Source: Cryptomeria japonica (lineage: Eukaryota > Streptophyta > Pinopsida > Cupressales > Cupressaceae). Taken from it: 64,000 nucleotides of DNA. The position numbers and the translations under genes are program-made. Where the stretch lies: the NCBI RefSeq assembly GCF_030272615.1, contig NC_081406.1:184017770-184081769 (forward strand), read 5' to 3'. Each line of letters begins with the position of its first letter. Within the stretch, counting starts at the first letter, position 1. The notes under the pieces were generated by a model. It saw nothing but the letters and a program-made list of their open reading frames with translations. It was not told the origin of the DNA and made no database searches. Below are positions 1 to 12,880 of the stretch, piece by piece.

Positions 1-421
1 TTAAACATAAAAATCGGTCCAGTTTTCTAACAGATCTAAGTTGACTGCAGTAATCTGCCTCATATAGGTATAGGTTGGTCATAGTTCTCTAACTATCTAA
101 GTTTATTTTGCATCTGAAGCTAATATAATCACTTCGTCTCGAGTTCTTGTCCAAAAACCCATAATCATAAATATTCTATAAGCAGAACACCCAATGATAT
201 AAAATAATTATTTAGATTAATCAACTAACATATGATATTTATTGTTCAAAATAAATCATCATTCTTATTCTTTTTCGAAATAAATAAACCACTCTCATAT
301 CTCCAAAACCAGCATATACTTTCCAAAAATGGAAATATACATATAAAGAAACAAAAGAAATAGATAAACATTTCCTAATGAATATAATTTCCCTTGCATA
401 TATTAAAACAAATACACGATC

Positions 422-540
<119 letters not shown>

Positions 541-1880
541 AAATTAATAAATTAATGATTGAACAATAATTATTATATATTTGAAAATATATGCTAATTA
601 AGAATCAACAATCAATATATAATTAATAATATATATTAATATATAAATTATCGCAATTAACATATATTTAGTAATATACATTAATTAATAATTAATATAT
701 AATTAATAGAATATATTAATTAAAATTTAATAATAATAAAACATTTAAAAAAAACAAAATTTAAATTTAATAAAAAAATAAAATCGTTTTAACAACCACA
801 CGGTTTCTATCATTTCTCAAAAACTCAAAACTTAATTTTTACGAAATTTATACAGAAGTTAGAATTCAAAGTCACCAAGAAACTCAAAAAAATTCGTAGA
901 AACCCAGCTTGTAAATTTGGAGATATCATAGACATTCTGAAACAACATAATAAAAACTTCTACAGGGGTTTCATTTTGGAACAAAATTTGGCAGCATAAC
1001 AACATGCCAGGGAAGAATTTTTAAACCAAAATAATTCCTTCCAGCTTAAATTTAATGGAAATAAAACATGAATCAAAACTATATTCAACCAGAAATTGGA
1101 AATCAAATAATAAAATCATGAAAAGTTTTCATGTCCATTTCATTTTCCCTCAAATTTTTTAAAAATGGAAACTAATTAAATACTGGTAAAAAAAAATTCA
1201 ACCATTCCAGAATTCCGTGACAACACGGAGAGGGCAAAATACTAGTAAGAATTCCTAGGGCCAAATTGGCTGAAACTATCAAATTAATTATGGCTACAAA
1301 GCAATGGGAAGAGGAAAAAATATAACTCTATTCCACATTCCTCCAAAATGAAACTACCAGAAGAAACACATAGGTTGGTAAAACAAAACCCAACCAGGAG
1401 ACACAACCATATCATATTTCTTTCTTTTTTTATTTATAAAAGCACACAAGAAAATACAGAGAGAGGAAGAAATATTTGATCTAATATTTTTATTTATTTT
1501 TATTGAAACCAGGCAGAAGCTATCCAACCTGTGAAGCTTTCCTGGAAGATCTTGTGGAAGAGCTCAGCCCTGCAACCAGACTCTCACGCCAATCGTTCCT
1601 TCCAGCCCACCTCTGATTCTTATTTCCCCAACATGCATCCAAGAAATAATTTTTTTTGCTTCCCATAGTCTGCCCCTCCTTCTCGTGAACTCATAGGCAT
1701 TCAAAAAAAAAAAACATGCAACCTAATCTTTTTTAGGTTTTCCAACCAAATATTTTTCCAATAATTATGATATTTAATATAAATTAGAAAAGTCAAAAAA
1801 TGCTTTTCTCTCCCTCATGTAATTTCTAATTTTTCCCAATTAACACAACTTAACATTTTTATTTCAAAATAATATGAGGG

Positions 1881-2025
<145 letters not shown>

Positions 2026-2826
2026 CTAAAATCCCAAATTCATTTAAAAAAAAAACTATATCCAACATATTTTAAACTCGCTTTTCCAATTAAATTGATT
2101 TTCTTAAATAATTAAAATCAACCTTTCTTTTTTTAAAAAGGCAAAGAGATTAAATTAATTCTATTTCAAATTAATTTAAATCTTTCCTTTCCAAAAGCAT
2201 AACTAAGTAAATTAATCCATTAAAAGTAACCATTTAATTGTACTAGCTACCAATTTGAATTGAGCAATTCTAAATAACGATTAATCACATAAAGGGAACC
2301 TATTTAATTTAGTCCCTTAATTTTTAATGCATAACACAACTTAATCAATTAAAATAAAAAGGATTAATTACTCAATTTAACCACACACACAAAGCACGCA
2401 ATCCAAGAAAGCCAACCAAACAGATGACCTACATACCCAGCCAAAGGAATATTGATAGATGACTAATGATGCTCACTTGAGCATGACTGGGGTCAAATGA
2501 GGGTGTCCCGACCACCTAATCCCATTTCTAAGGGTTAATGAGGAGCACTCAAACCTGTGAACCCAGATGGAGTTGAACCTCTCACCCATGCAGTACTATA
2601 CCTGCAATCTCCTACAACCATGAATCACACATGCATATATGTATATATATTTAATAAGAGTGTTAGCCCGAGATTAATAGCACAATTCAGGAGAATAATA
2701 AACTTACATATGATTTGATGTGACAACCACATTAATAGGGACGCACATTAATTAAAACATCTGACTATTACATGATTACATGCTAACTAACCAAGATTAA
2801 TATATGATTAGAGCAGGGGTACTACA

Positions 2827-5800
2827 AGTGACATGACTCTCTTCCGGATCAACTTGATATCTAGCAGTCATGCACACAACATGCATAATGTCTAGTCTAG
2901 TCTAAGTAAGGTATAGTCCACCAACCATAGATCTATACAAACTTTGATTATCTTTCGGAGATTCATCATTCTTAGACAATTTACAGCCAGTCACCATAGG
3001 AGTTCCAATAGGTTTGGAGTCATCTAACCCAAGCTTCTTTAGCAATTCCTTCACATACTTAGTTTGAGATATAAATATACCTCTTCTAGTCTATGAAATC
3101 TATAAAACTAAGAAAAATTTCATCTCACCAATCATAGACATCTCAAATTGTTTCTACATATCACTGAAAAACTTCATGCTCAAGTCATCATCTCCTCCAA
3201 AGATAATATCATCAATAAAGACTTCAACTGTCAAGATGTTATCAATCTCAATCTTAAAGTATAGATTACTGTCAGCAATACCTTTATTAAATCCCAATTT
3301 CAACAAATATTTATCTAATCTAGCATACCAAGCTCTAGGGGATTGCTTCAATCCATAAAGAGCTTTCTTCATCTTACATACCATGTCTCCATCATCTGAT
3401 AATGAAAATCCATCTGGTTGCTTAATGTAGACTTCTTCCTGAAGATCACCATTTAAAAAGGCAGATTTGACATCCATCTGATATACCTTGAAATCTTTAT
3501 AAGCAGCATATGCAAGCAATAGTCTAACAACTTCAAGTCTGGCCACTAGAGGAAAAGTCTCCTCATAATCAATTCCTTCTTTCTAAGAATATCCTTTGCA
3601 TACCTATCTAGCTTTATTTTTGACAACTTCATCGACTTCATTCAATTTATTCCTGAATACCCATTTACTACTAATAACATTCTTATACTTAGGTCAAGGA
3701 ACAAGATCCCATGTATTATTCTTTTCAATTTGATCTAATTCTTCTTCCATAGCTCTCATCCAATTTTTATCTTTGCAAGCTTCAACAATATCTTTAGGTT
3801 CAACTTTATAAATCAAACATACTTCTTCAGTAGCTAACCTTCTTCTAGTCATCACACCTTTATTCTTATCACCAATAATCTGATTTTTAGAATGATTCAA
3901 TCTTACATATCACTAGTAGTAGCAACATCCAGATTAAATATATCTACCAGATCATTCTTCTTTGGCTCTTCAGTTTGAATAGGGTTTAGAATAATATGCT
4001 GACCATCATCATATCCACATTCTCTGATCTCTTTCCCAAGGTTCTCATCTACCTTCACATTTTCACTTTCCACTATCTTTCTCAGTCTTTTATTGTAGCA
4101 TCGATAGGCTTTTCTCTTTGTTTAATAACCCAAGAAAATTCGTTCATCACTTCTAGCATCAAACTTTCCTATATCCTCATCTCTCTTGATATAGCATTTG
4201 CTACCAAATACTCTAAAATATCTCACAGTAGGAACATGACCAAACCATAGCTCATAAGGGGTCTTACCGGTATCACCTTTAATATGAACTCTCTTGAATG
4301 TGTAAATAACAGTGCTAATAGCTTCTCTCTAGTAGATCTTCAGAACATTTCCTTCAATCAACATAGTCCTTGCAACATCCAAGATAGTTGTGTTCTTCCT
4401 TTCAACAACTTCGTTCTGCTAAGGGGTTCTAGGAGCATATAATTGTCTTCTGATTCCATGCTTCTCACAAAATGAATTGAACTCACTGGAACAAAATTCT
4501 CCACCTCTATTAGATCTCAGACACTTCACCTTCAATCCAGACTCAGTCTCCACCTTTGCTTTGAATCTCTTGAATTTGTCCAATGCTTCTGATTTCTCCT
4601 TCAAAAAGACAACCCACATCATCCTGGAATAATCATTAATTAGCAACATAAAATATATGTCACCCTGTACACTTCTAACATTCGTATGTCCACATAGGTT
4701 AGTATGCATAAGATCTAGCAGTCCATCAGATGTATATAGTTTTATCTAGAAAGAGATTCTTGTTTGCTTACCCAACTGGCCGTCTTTATGTATGGGATTA
4801 GTAGGCTTGACAATCTTACGAAAATCTCTAACAGCTTGCGTAGAACTGGTCTTAATCATTGAATTAAAGTTTACATGACACATTCTCCTATGCCACAACC
4901 AACTTTCATCTATTTGAGCAATCAAACAAATTTTCTCACTGGTATTCAAATGAAAAATGTTACCTCAAGTCTTACTTCCAGATGTAATCTCTATACCAGA
5001 GGCATTTAGGATCTTGCATTTACCATTCTTGAATTGTAGATCTTAACCTTTATCAACCATTTGTCCAACACTCAAAATATTATGCTTCAAACCTTCAACA
5101 TATAAGACATCATTAATATTATGCTTACAAAGATCACACAGGCTTTGTCATATCCAAATCTTACTATTCCACCATTATATCTTTCCATGCTTACAAATTT
5201 TCTTTTATCACCAATCATATGATGTGAACAACCACTATCAATCACCCATTCATCTTTCTCTTCAAATTTAGCAGCTAAAGCTTTCTCCTCAACAACACAG
5301 CTAGTGGAATCAACAGGTATAGGTTTTTCTTCCTTAATGGAAAGAAATACAACTTCATCAACAACATAATAACAATTCTTCTGATTTCTGTACTTCTGGT
5401 TAGACTTGTAAGGCTTGTCATACTTCTCATGCTTCTCATATCTATTAGTCCTATCATGCTTATCAAACTTATCATGCCTGTCATATTTAGCCATTCTCTC
5501 TAGGCATCTAGAAGCAAAATATCCTCTCTTGTTACAAGAGAAAAATTTCAAAGGCAATTTTCCATCATACTTACTAGCTCCTTTAGGCAATCTTTGGGCA
5601 ATCAAAGCTTCAAGCTCATCCAATTCTCTTTCTTTCTCTTCCATCTCTCTTCTCTCTCTTTCATATCTAGATATTCTACACTCACCAGGATCGTACTTCT
5701 ACTTTCTAGATACAAATGCTAATGTTCTAAATGTTGTCTCAGACTTTCAATGTGATTCTCCAAATTTGCTCTACTCAAATGTAACAATCTTTCCAACCAA

Positions 5801-6303
5801 CATATCTCTTGTCACTGTAGTCACACTCTGGATCTCATTAATAACAACCACCTTATGTTTATAAGAAGGAGGCAGAGATCTCAACACCTTAGCAACTATT
5901 TTATCTTCTTCAAGAGTTCCACCAGCACATCAGATACCTAGGACAAGATTATTCACCTTAGCCATGAAAGAGTATGTTCTCATACTTTCCTTTCAAACTT
6001 TGTAACTTAGCAACTTTCACTTGTTTATCACCTTCATATAGGATTTCAAGCTTCTCCCAGATCTCATGTATGGTCTAGTCCCATGACATTTGTCATCTCT
6101 GAATCAGTCAGGACACTGGGTAATTATTACTTTGCTCTAATATTATGTTCAGATTCTTTGATCTCATCTGTAGTAATAGGTCCATTCGGAGGAGTAGAAT
6201 AGGCATTCTTTGTAACCTTCCAGTAATATTCTCCAAGACATTTCAAGTGCACTTCCATCAAATCTCAGATTGTCCTTCATAAAGATAACACCTATAGCTG
6301 CCA
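2827..6303 (-). pseudogene. Element F gag-pol polyprotein remnant
   Basis: Reading leftward, Gag starts near 6303 (MAAIGV). A damaged zinc knuckle near 5540-5500 has lost its first Cys and its His. The protease motif WVIDSGCSHHM follows (about 5250-5220), then the pre-integrase region (4949-4746) and integrase core (4709-4419). In the core, two of the three catalytic acidic residues are changed: the usual HADLCG reads HTNLCG and SDRGGEF reads SNRGGEF, both Asp-to-Asn. The reverse transcriptase (3546-3154) keeps the active-site pair as FIDD. The tail near 3010-2827 reads as the QTRPDIM-like connection region and stops before RNase H. At least three frames are needed. This is a dead copy; integrase would be inactive even if expressed. 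Confidence 0.85.
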
Positions 6304-6346
6304 TCTTGGATATCCTCAAGAGGTTAAGCTTCTTCTAAAGGATCTA

Positions 6347-6360
6347 GCTTTGACACCAAT
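6347..6360 (-). promoter_or_regulatory. Element F primer-binding site
   Basis: The minus strand reads ATTGGTGTCAAAGC, two or three changes from the plant copia primer site ATTGGTATCAGAGC complementary to initiator tRNA-Met. It lies three bases from the LTR end at 6364, as expected for minus-strand priming. Confidence 0.75.
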
Positions 6361-6363
6361 TTT

Positions 6364-7604
6364 TGGCAGCAACAAAGAAGGAATACTGAGAGGGGGTGAA
6401 TCAGTCTTCACTAGATTTACTAACTTAATCACAAAATAGATATGATAAAATGTAGCAATGGTAAAGATAAGAAATTTGAAAGAACAACACCAATATTTTT
6501 GACATAGAAAACTTGGTTAAGGGAAAAACCATGGTGGGAACCTACCCACAGTAAGATGATACTCTACAGTAGTATGTGAAAATATTAAAATGGGGAATAC
6601 ACATGTATTCAAGCACACTGCCTAGAGCTCATGACTCAAAAGATAATAAACCGGAAGGCTACAACCCCCAAGGAAGTCTCGCTGACTTACAACAATATTT
6701 GGACTACAATTAAAAAAAAAATGAACTGAAAGAATAACATCTCCAAATGCCTGATTATAGTTCTGGTTAGGCACAAATGCTTTCCCTACAACACCAATCT
6801 CTTCTCAATAATAATACCAGAGGATGAATCACTTGATCACACATACACCACTCTCTGATAATACAGACACAACCTCAACACCTAAATTACATGACACTAT
6901 CAACTATATATACAAATCATCAACCTTGATAACAAGGTTGGCTAAACCCTCAACTCAAAATTACAAAATTATATCACAAGATACAAAGATCGACCACCAG
7001 ACCAATATGATGATTTATATGACATAACATGGACCTAATTCAAATCTCCAAATGCTCAACTGCACGGAAATCATGCCAAGATCAACCGCAACATGCTACA
7101 CCACCATAAATATTGCATAACATGAAGAACATCATCGATTCATGAAAACCACTAATAACTCACACAATGATCATTGTGTATCATCAAAAAAATAGGACAC
7201 AATTAGGAAACACCAACAAACACATTAGAATCATCAGTAATAGCTACAACAACACCACTTATCAAATCTTCATTTGTCAATGTCTGAAACTCAAGAACAC
7301 AACCAATCAACAACTGTTACAAAGAAAGATAACTTGCAGAGCACCAAATCATGATCCATCTGAAATGAAGATACACAAGACCATCCCAAACAATATCCCA
7401 AAATCTTAGCACCAGATCTGATCACACAGGAATATACTGGAGAACATATTGAACTCTGCAAAGCACCAATACAACAAAAACAAAACTACAAACTGGATCA
7501 TAAGATCTTCTCAATCAGTAATCACCAAAGAAAATCATAGGAATATGTTGACATCAACGATAACAACATATCCTAGAAGCAGCAAAGTATAATGATTTCC
7601 AACA
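6364..7604 (-). repeat. 5' LTR of element F (about 1241 bp)
   Basis: It starts on the plus strand with TGGCAGC directly beyond the primer site and ends with CA at 7604, where the LTR of element H begins. The first 400 bp resemble the E LTRs: C-run terminus, GAAAAACCATGG block, then a CTAGAGCTCA segment. The far end keeps TGTTGACATCAA, also seen near the end of the E LTR at 37521. The matching 3' LTR is not in the window. No ORF of interest. Confidence 0.7.
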
Positions 7605-7605
7605 A

Positions 7606-8841
7606 TGCTAATTAGAATTTACCCTCGGTTTGAGTCAAGGATGCTAAAGAGATTTAAAATTGAATACTAGATTTATGGGTAAATGATATAATTTTGACAT
7701 AAAATAACATAAATAGCCAGCTACATGCACAATATGCAGACATGGAGCAAATATGAGCAGAAGAAATAGAGAGGCACTTGTGTTAGGAAATTTGGCTCGA
7801 AAGTGTAGGATTAGGAAGCTCTGGGCATCCCACTCCTCCAACTATTAGATGTATATAACCAAGAAAATTTTAGAATCAAAAATTTTCTCAGAATGTGTTC
7901 CTAGAAGTTTGTCATAAATTCATGAGACCAAATGGCTTTGGCTGACTTAGTCCTCTACTTTTTTCTCCTACAAAAGTTGGCTCTGATCATCATTGAATTT
8001 TCTATCAAAATCTTGGTTTGTACCTTCTGAATCCATTGCCTACACACAATAAGAAGGGAAATTATGTTGTTGATAGGGGTTTTCCTAATTCCAACCATGC
8101 GTTTGGAACTAACCCTTGAATTGAATTGAAATTGTAAATGGAAATATTGAAGTAAATGTTGAATTATATACCTCAAATATATTGTGATTCATAATAGATG
8201 ATGATATAATTCTCTTTGACTGTAATCACAAGTGTTGATGAAATAACATGACTTGACATGACATGAACATGAACATTAATGATCTAATAAATAATACATG
8301 CTTGCTTGAATATTGATGTAGAGTTTTTGTTTCATGATGTTAAAATGCTTGAAAAATATGGTGGGATAAAAATGTTGCCTTGATTTCTTGAAGATGCTTG
8401 ATGTTACTTGACGTGGATGCACATATCATAGGTGTAGGTGAAGTTATAAAAATAAATGAAAAGGATTTTCTTATATATGGTTCTCAAGATAATTTTCCAA
8501 TTAGGCCAACCTCCAATGATCAAATTGAGACACTGAGAATTGAAATCACCAAGGATGGGAAGTGAAATAACATGTTCAAATCAGGTCCTATTTAAGGAGG
8601 ACCAAGACACCCTCAATGCCTTGGTCCTAGACCAAGATTCCTTGGGTTCCTTGGTCCATCAAAAATAAGGCATCCAAGTGGGAAATTAGAGTGCACAACC
8701 TGAGGCATAGGTTCAGTTCTGTATGTAGAAAGATGACAAAGGACTAAAATATACTTTGTGGGAGAGCTAAGATGGGACACATTAATGTAGGGGCACAAAA
8801 GGTGGTGTAAATTATGCAATGTTACAATTTATGATGCTACA
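7606..8841 (-). repeat. Left LTR-like repeat of element H
   Basis: Matches 19527-20716 along its whole length with scattered differences. Near 8590-8660 it holds repeats of CCTTGGTCCTAGACCAAG, which can fold as a seven-pair hairpin. The inner end reads GATGCTACA on the plus strand, giving a minus-strand TGTAGCATC start. Confidence 0.7.
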
Positions 8842-9083
8842 TCTATCCCTAAACTTACTAGAGTATGATCCTATGCACATATGATAAAGTAGTAGCATGT
8901 GAAAGAGGGAGATATGAACAATTAGGAGCAAGATTACAAAGAGATAAGACATCACTAGATTTGAGGGAACAAGATCCCAAGCCTAGGATCTTAACTCATA
9001 AAATAATATGAAATGATACATGACATAAGAAAAACAAAAAAGTCAAAGAAAGTACATTATGTTATGTGATTTATATGAAAGGA

Positions 9084-9300
9084 GAGTTAAAAGGTATAGA
9101 AAATTGTGTTATTCTAGTTAACTCATCCTGCAAAAGGAAAAGGAAGAGTTCAAATGTCTAGCAAATTGTGTTATGATAGTCAGCTCATCGTGTTAAAGGA
9201 AAAGGAAGAGTTCAAAGGTCTATAAAATTGTGTAATGTTAATTGACTCATCCTGCAAAAGGGAAAGGAAGAGTTAAAAGGTCTAGAAAATTGTGTTACAT
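9084..9300. repeat. 62-bp tandem repeat, 3.5 copies
   Basis: Units start with GAGTT at 9084, 9146, 9208 and 9270, a spacing of exactly 62 bp. Each contains AAATTGTGT, then CTCATC and an AAAGGAAAAGGAA purine tail. Units differ by several substitutions, so the array is not recent. Confidence 0.9.
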
Positions 9301-9329
9301 ATGCTTTTCAACCTATTCTACCATGACAT

Positions 9330-9615
9330 TGTTTGGTTTCAGGAGCACCCCATCTTAGAATTTTGGTATGGTTTTGAGCATGCAACAACCTATATAAGAC
9401 ACATAATATTAAATGTCTTTTTTTGGGAATAAAACATCTCATCTAAGACTTTGATCTAATTTTGAGCATGTGTCTAGTTTTGGGAATCAAACATCTCATC
9501 TAATACTTTGGTCTAGTTCTGAGGATGAGTATCCCATCTAAGACCTATAAGAGAAATTTTTTGGTTTTAGGAATGAAACATCTCACCTAGGAGTTTAGTC
9601 TAGTTTCGAGCATGT
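9330..9615. repeat. Irregular tandem repeats with GAGCATG and AACATCTCATCTAA cores
   Basis: Four diverged units of roughly 60-90 bp share a block resembling TTTGGGAATAAAACATCTC followed by CTTTGGTCTAGTTTTGAGC. Spacing is uneven. Together with the 62-bp array this makes the H interior repeat-structured. Confidence 0.65.
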
Positions 9616-10401
9616 ACATCATGTATATGATGAATGATAATATGAAATTTGGAGGCCACATATATGCCCCCCCCCCTTAAGATTTTGGCATAGCCCTATG
9701 TTGATATCTTAACGTAGATTGGGAGCAAGGATAGGCACTTTCAATTTTAAGGAGATATCCTTTAGGCAACAATATACATGCAATCCAAGTAAAAGAGGGC
9801 ATATCTCTTTTGAGGCAAGGAATAAATAATTACAAAAAGATATCTTACACAAGTGTAAAAGGATCATTTTGAAGGATGCAAGGAGGAAGCGATAATTACC
9901 CACATATATGTAACTCCAAAATAGAAAATAAATTTTATTAAATGATATCTTTGAAAAGAGAAAGTATCTTAGAATACACAAGTCCTCCTTCGCTAGTAAA
10001 AGGTGGATTCTTATGGATGAATTATACACATTCACTAAGGAGGGATTATTCATAAAAGATAAGTCCAAACCAAGGGACACACATGTACTTGGATCGAGGA
10101 CAAATCAATGTAAGAAAGTACATCAAGCTATGAAAGATGCAACTCAACAAAGGAAAAGGAAATCCTTGAAAGAGAGAAAATTTAAACATTATTCTTGCCC
10201 CCCAAGAATGGAGACAAGGAAACGAATATTATGTTGCTAGCCATGTATGATGCACATGAAGTTGTACCACCAAAAATAACAAAGATTTCCCACTAAGCTA
10301 TGCTACTAATGTAACATAGTGAGGAGCAACATAATAAGGTGAAGGGAGTTCTAAGGCACTATCTTTGTATTCAAAAAAATCATGAGATCCAATGTAAGGT
10401 A

Positions 10402-10406
10402 AACAC
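10402..10406. repeat. Target-site duplication of element A, left copy (AACAC)
   Basis: AACAC directly precedes the TGTTGGC start of the 5' LTR and is repeated exactly at 18228-18232 after the CA end of the 3' LTR. Confidence 0.92.
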
Positions 10407-11537
10407 TGTTGGCATTTTTGTTGTTTATGTTGTGATTGTCATTGATGGACACACACTTGTATTGAGATCCCCTTTATATGTATGAGCTCATGCTCAACTG
10501 GTATTTGTTCCAACCGGTATGTTGTATACTAGTCTCTAGACTAGTGATTTTGCAGAATGTGTTTCCCAGTCTGAAGCGGCATGTTGACCCCAAGCGGTAC
10601 AAGGGAGCAAAGCGGCACAACACATTCTTACCAGTCTTCATTTTTGACAAACTGGCAACCGGTATTTTGTATGAACCGGTAATACTTTGTGATGAGTAAC
10701 CAACTGACATTTTGTGATGAGTTACCAATCCACCGATTGTTTGACGGTGCCAACACATTGACGGTGCTTTTTGTGTCGTGTTACTGAGTATGTCTAGATT
10801 CATTGAACCTAGGAAATTGTAATGTAATCCTATTGGACCGACATGAAATCAGATTCCTTTAAAAGGACATCATGTCTAGGGTTTTAAGTTGTTGCTGAAA
10901 GGGTTAATGTTGAGCTAGGGTTTGAGGTGGAAGTTGAGCTGTTGTGAGAACGATCTTATCTGAGAAGATCAAGTTGTAACTGTGAGATAAAGAGAGAAGA
11001 CTAAAGTAATGCTGGAATGCATTAGCTATGAGCAATACTGGATCTAACCAAGCAGTTTGTGCTATTAGATAGATCAAATACTTGTTGATTACTCACATCT
11101 TTGACAAGTCTGTAGCCCTTAATCAGGTAGGCCTCAAAGCCTTTGTAAAATCCTCTAACAAGGTGGTTCACACATGTGAATCGAAAATCCTCTAACAAGG
11201 TAGTCTTTAATCGGACTTATCTCCTAACAGAGATTGAGATTCCTAACAGGATCTGTTTTGGTGAAGAACATTGTAAGACCTTAATTGGTCTGACCTTAAC
11301 CGGTCTGGTTTCTATTCTGCAGATAGTGACTTGTGATTTCCATCTCACCGTGGTTTTTCCTAGTTGGGTTTCCACGTCAACTATCTTGTGTTATGGTTGT
11401 ATTGCTTTTGTGGGTGAATGCTTTATTCACATTTTGGTTTGCATGTGTGGTAACCAGTTTGACTGTTAGACTGTGTAAGTGTTTTAGTGAAGTAATTTTT
11501 GGCATACTAATTCACCCCCCCCTCTTAGTATTCATCA
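10407..11537 (+). repeat. 5' LTR of element A (1131 bp)
   Basis: Starts TGTTGGCA and ends ATTCATCA next to the primer site. Compared with the 3' LTR it lacks about 24 bp between two AGACTG words near 11470 and carries an extra GGTCTGACCTTAACC-type duplication near 11285. Both are slippage-like events after insertion. It contains the conserved block CACCGTGGTTTTTCC...GGGTTTCCACG at 11347-11376 and the C-run tail ATTCACCCCCCCC CTCTTAGT. Open frames inside the LTR are not conserved in the 3' copy as genes. Confidence 0.93.
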
Positions 11538-11538
11538 A

Positions 11539-11552
11539 TTGGTATCAGAGCC
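11539..11552 (+). promoter_or_regulatory. Element A primer-binding site (tRNA-Met type)
   Basis: TTGGTATCAGAGCC sits one base after the LTR end. It is the standard plant copia primer site matching the 3' end of initiator tRNA-Met. Only 36 bases separate it from the ORF1 start. Confidence 0.93.
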
Positions 11553-11587
11553 TACCTTTCTATAAGTTTAACCACTTGGAAAGAGAT

Positions 11588-12865
11588 ATGGGGGAATACA
11601 CCTTGAGGGAACTTACTCAACGGCTCACTAAGTCTGAGCAAGCCTATGATGATCTTATGGTCAAATACAAGGCATCTCAAGAAAAAAGAAGAGAACATGT
11701 AGAGAGGCTGATGGAACTATCTGAAAGTAGTTCTGAAGATGAAGCTAACATGGAAGCCATGATTGTTGAAGTGAATAAGCTGAATGATTCAAACTCCAAT
11801 CTGAGAAATGAGTTGGAAGGACTCACTATTCGGTTTAGTCAAGAGCTTGAGAACTGGAGAAAAGCTAAAGATCTGGTAAAGGACAGAGATCATGAGATCT
11901 CCAAGTTGAAACATAAGATTAGTGCACTAACTGCTCGCCTTCATGAGAGCAGAATGGAAAAAGAAGACATGCAAGGAGAATTGAACATTGCCATCTCAGA
12001 AAATGCAAGTCTAATGGAGACAAACACTACTATTTCCAAAGAACTCTTTGAGTCAAAGGAAATACTTGCTAAGTTTAGCAAAAGTACTGTCAAGCTAGAG
12101 AAAAAGCTTGAGTCATCTAGACCAGCAAAGAATACCAATGGTCTTGGTTTTTCTGGACATGAGGAAGGAGAATCCTCAAGAACAAATGCTGAAGCATCAA
12201 AGAAGCAACCGGCACTCAAAGGAAAAGGTAAGCAAAAATTCAAACCTGTTTTCTTTAACTGTCTTAAAGAAGGACACACTGCCAATGTATGTAGGAGCAA
12301 AGCCTACAATAATTTTCCTTATTTTATCAACAATGTACCTAGATCCAACAAGTTCAATGGTCATTGTTATGCATGCAACAAGTTTGGGCATAGAGCATTT
12401 GAATGCAGGTCTGTAATGAATAACATTGGAAGATATCCTCAGAGGACCCAAGGAACTGGTCTTGAACCTTCTATGAACCGAAACCACAACCGGTTTAATG
12501 TCTTCAATCATCAGTCAAGAAGCGGTGGTCATCAAGCGGTAATTGGATGGAGAGAAAGTTGTATGATCTGTCATGGTCATGGTCACACTACTGCAACATG
12601 CAGAAGGAAGAATGGAAACATGTACAATGGACCTTGGAGAGCACCTGGACTTGTTTGCTATCACTGCAACAAACCGGGTCACATTGCAAGATTCTCCAGA
12701 AGCAGAAAAAGTATATTTGATGATATACCGGTCACTCAGGAAGGAGAAATAGATGTTGAAAAAGTTCAAGGAGACATGAAGAAAACATGGAAGAAGAAAC
12801 CAATATTGTCGGAAGAGGAACCAGTTTCTGCACCTAGTGTGGAAATATCAGAACCGGCAAACTAA
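11588..12865 (+). CDS. Element A ORF1: Gag-like coiled-coil protein with CCHC zinc knuckles (425 aa)
   Basis: An uninterrupted frame starts at the first ATG after the primer site (MGEYTLREL). I chose this over an upstream in-frame ATG at 11333 because that one lies inside the LTR. Residues about 1-210 are heptad-rich Leu/Glu/Lys and predict a coiled coil. Residues about 210-240 are basic and Ser-rich. Four knuckles follow: the first has lost its first Cys (FFNCLKEGHTANVC), two are intact (CYACNKFGHRAFEC, CMICHGHGHTTATC), and the last has lost its final Cys (CYHCNKPGHIARF). The C-terminus is acidic. It lacks the UBN2-type domain seen in the Gag of element E. Known Gag knuckles bind and package RNA; that role here is inferred. 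It is the only long ORF in this element with no stop. Confidence 0.85.
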   Translation: MGEYTLRELTQRLTKSEQAYDDLMVKYKASQEKRREHVERLMELSESSSEDEANMEAMIVEVNKLNDSNSNLRNELEGLTIRFSQELENWRKAKDLVKDRDHEISKLKHKISALTARLHESRMEKEDMQGELNIAISENASLMETNTTISKELFESKEILAKFSKSTVKLEKKLESSRPAKNTNGLGFSGHEEGESSRTNAEASKKQPALKGKGKQKFKPVFFNCLKEGHTANVCRSKAYNNFPYFINNVPRSNKFNGHCYACNKFGHRAFECRSVMNNIGRYPQRTQGTGLEPSMNRNHNRFNVFNHQSRSGGHQAVIGWRESCMICHGHGHTTATCRRKNGNMYNGPWRAPGLVCYHCNKPGHIARFSRSRKSIFDDIPVTQEGEIDVEKVQGDMKKTWKKKPILSEEEPVSAPSVEISEPAN

Positions 12866-12880
12866 GCCTCAAAGGCTTAG
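12862..12880 (+). promoter_or_regulatory. Stem-loop across the ORF1 stop codon of element A
   Basis: CTAAGCC pairs perfectly with GGCTTAG around a five-base loop TCAAA. The ORF1 stop codon TAA (12863-12865) lies in the 5' arm, and GGGGAG follows the 3' arm. Element B has an equivalent seven-pair stem at the same place. Function is unknown: RNA packaging, 3'-end formation, plus-strand priming near GGGGGAG, or translation control are options. Confidence 0.6.

Larger units (their letters stand above)
2827..7604 (-). mobile_element. Element F: decayed Ty1/copia (Sirevirus-like) retrotransposon
   Basis: Minus-strand order is 5' LTR (7604 to 6364), primer-binding site (6360 to 6347), gag, protease, integrase, reverse transcriptase, and then a break at 2827 before RNase H. 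The LTR tail with a C-run and CTCTCAGT, and the GAAAAACCATGG block near 6520, are shared with elements E, A and B. The 3' end is missing because another LTR abuts it at 2826. Coding is broken by many stops and several frame changes, so F is more decayed than E. Confidence 0.82.
8842..10406. other. Left internal part of element H, non-coding
   Basis: No ORF here looks like a retroelement or host protein. The stretch contains a 62-bp tandem array (9084-9300), an irregular GAGCATG/AACATCTCATCTAA repeat family (9330-9615) and a C-run at about 9667-9676. A basic ORF at 10013-10240 has no recognisable relatives or motif. Confidence 0.6.

Noticed and set aside
5415-5864. Plus-strand ORF opposite F gag
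   Set aside because: Shadow of the Lys/Asp/Tyr-rich gag segment on the minus strand.
9084-9300. CRISPR-like array
   Set aside because: Units are contiguous 62-bp tandem repeats with no unique spacers, in a plant genome.
10013-10240. Small basic ORF in element H
   Set aside because: 75 codons, no recognisable motif, surrounded by non-coding repeats; not called as a gene.
11176-11587. Upstream start of A ORF1 and an overlapping LTR ORF
   Set aside because: They lie inside the 5' LTR and across the primer site; the 3' LTR copy is not conserved as coding.
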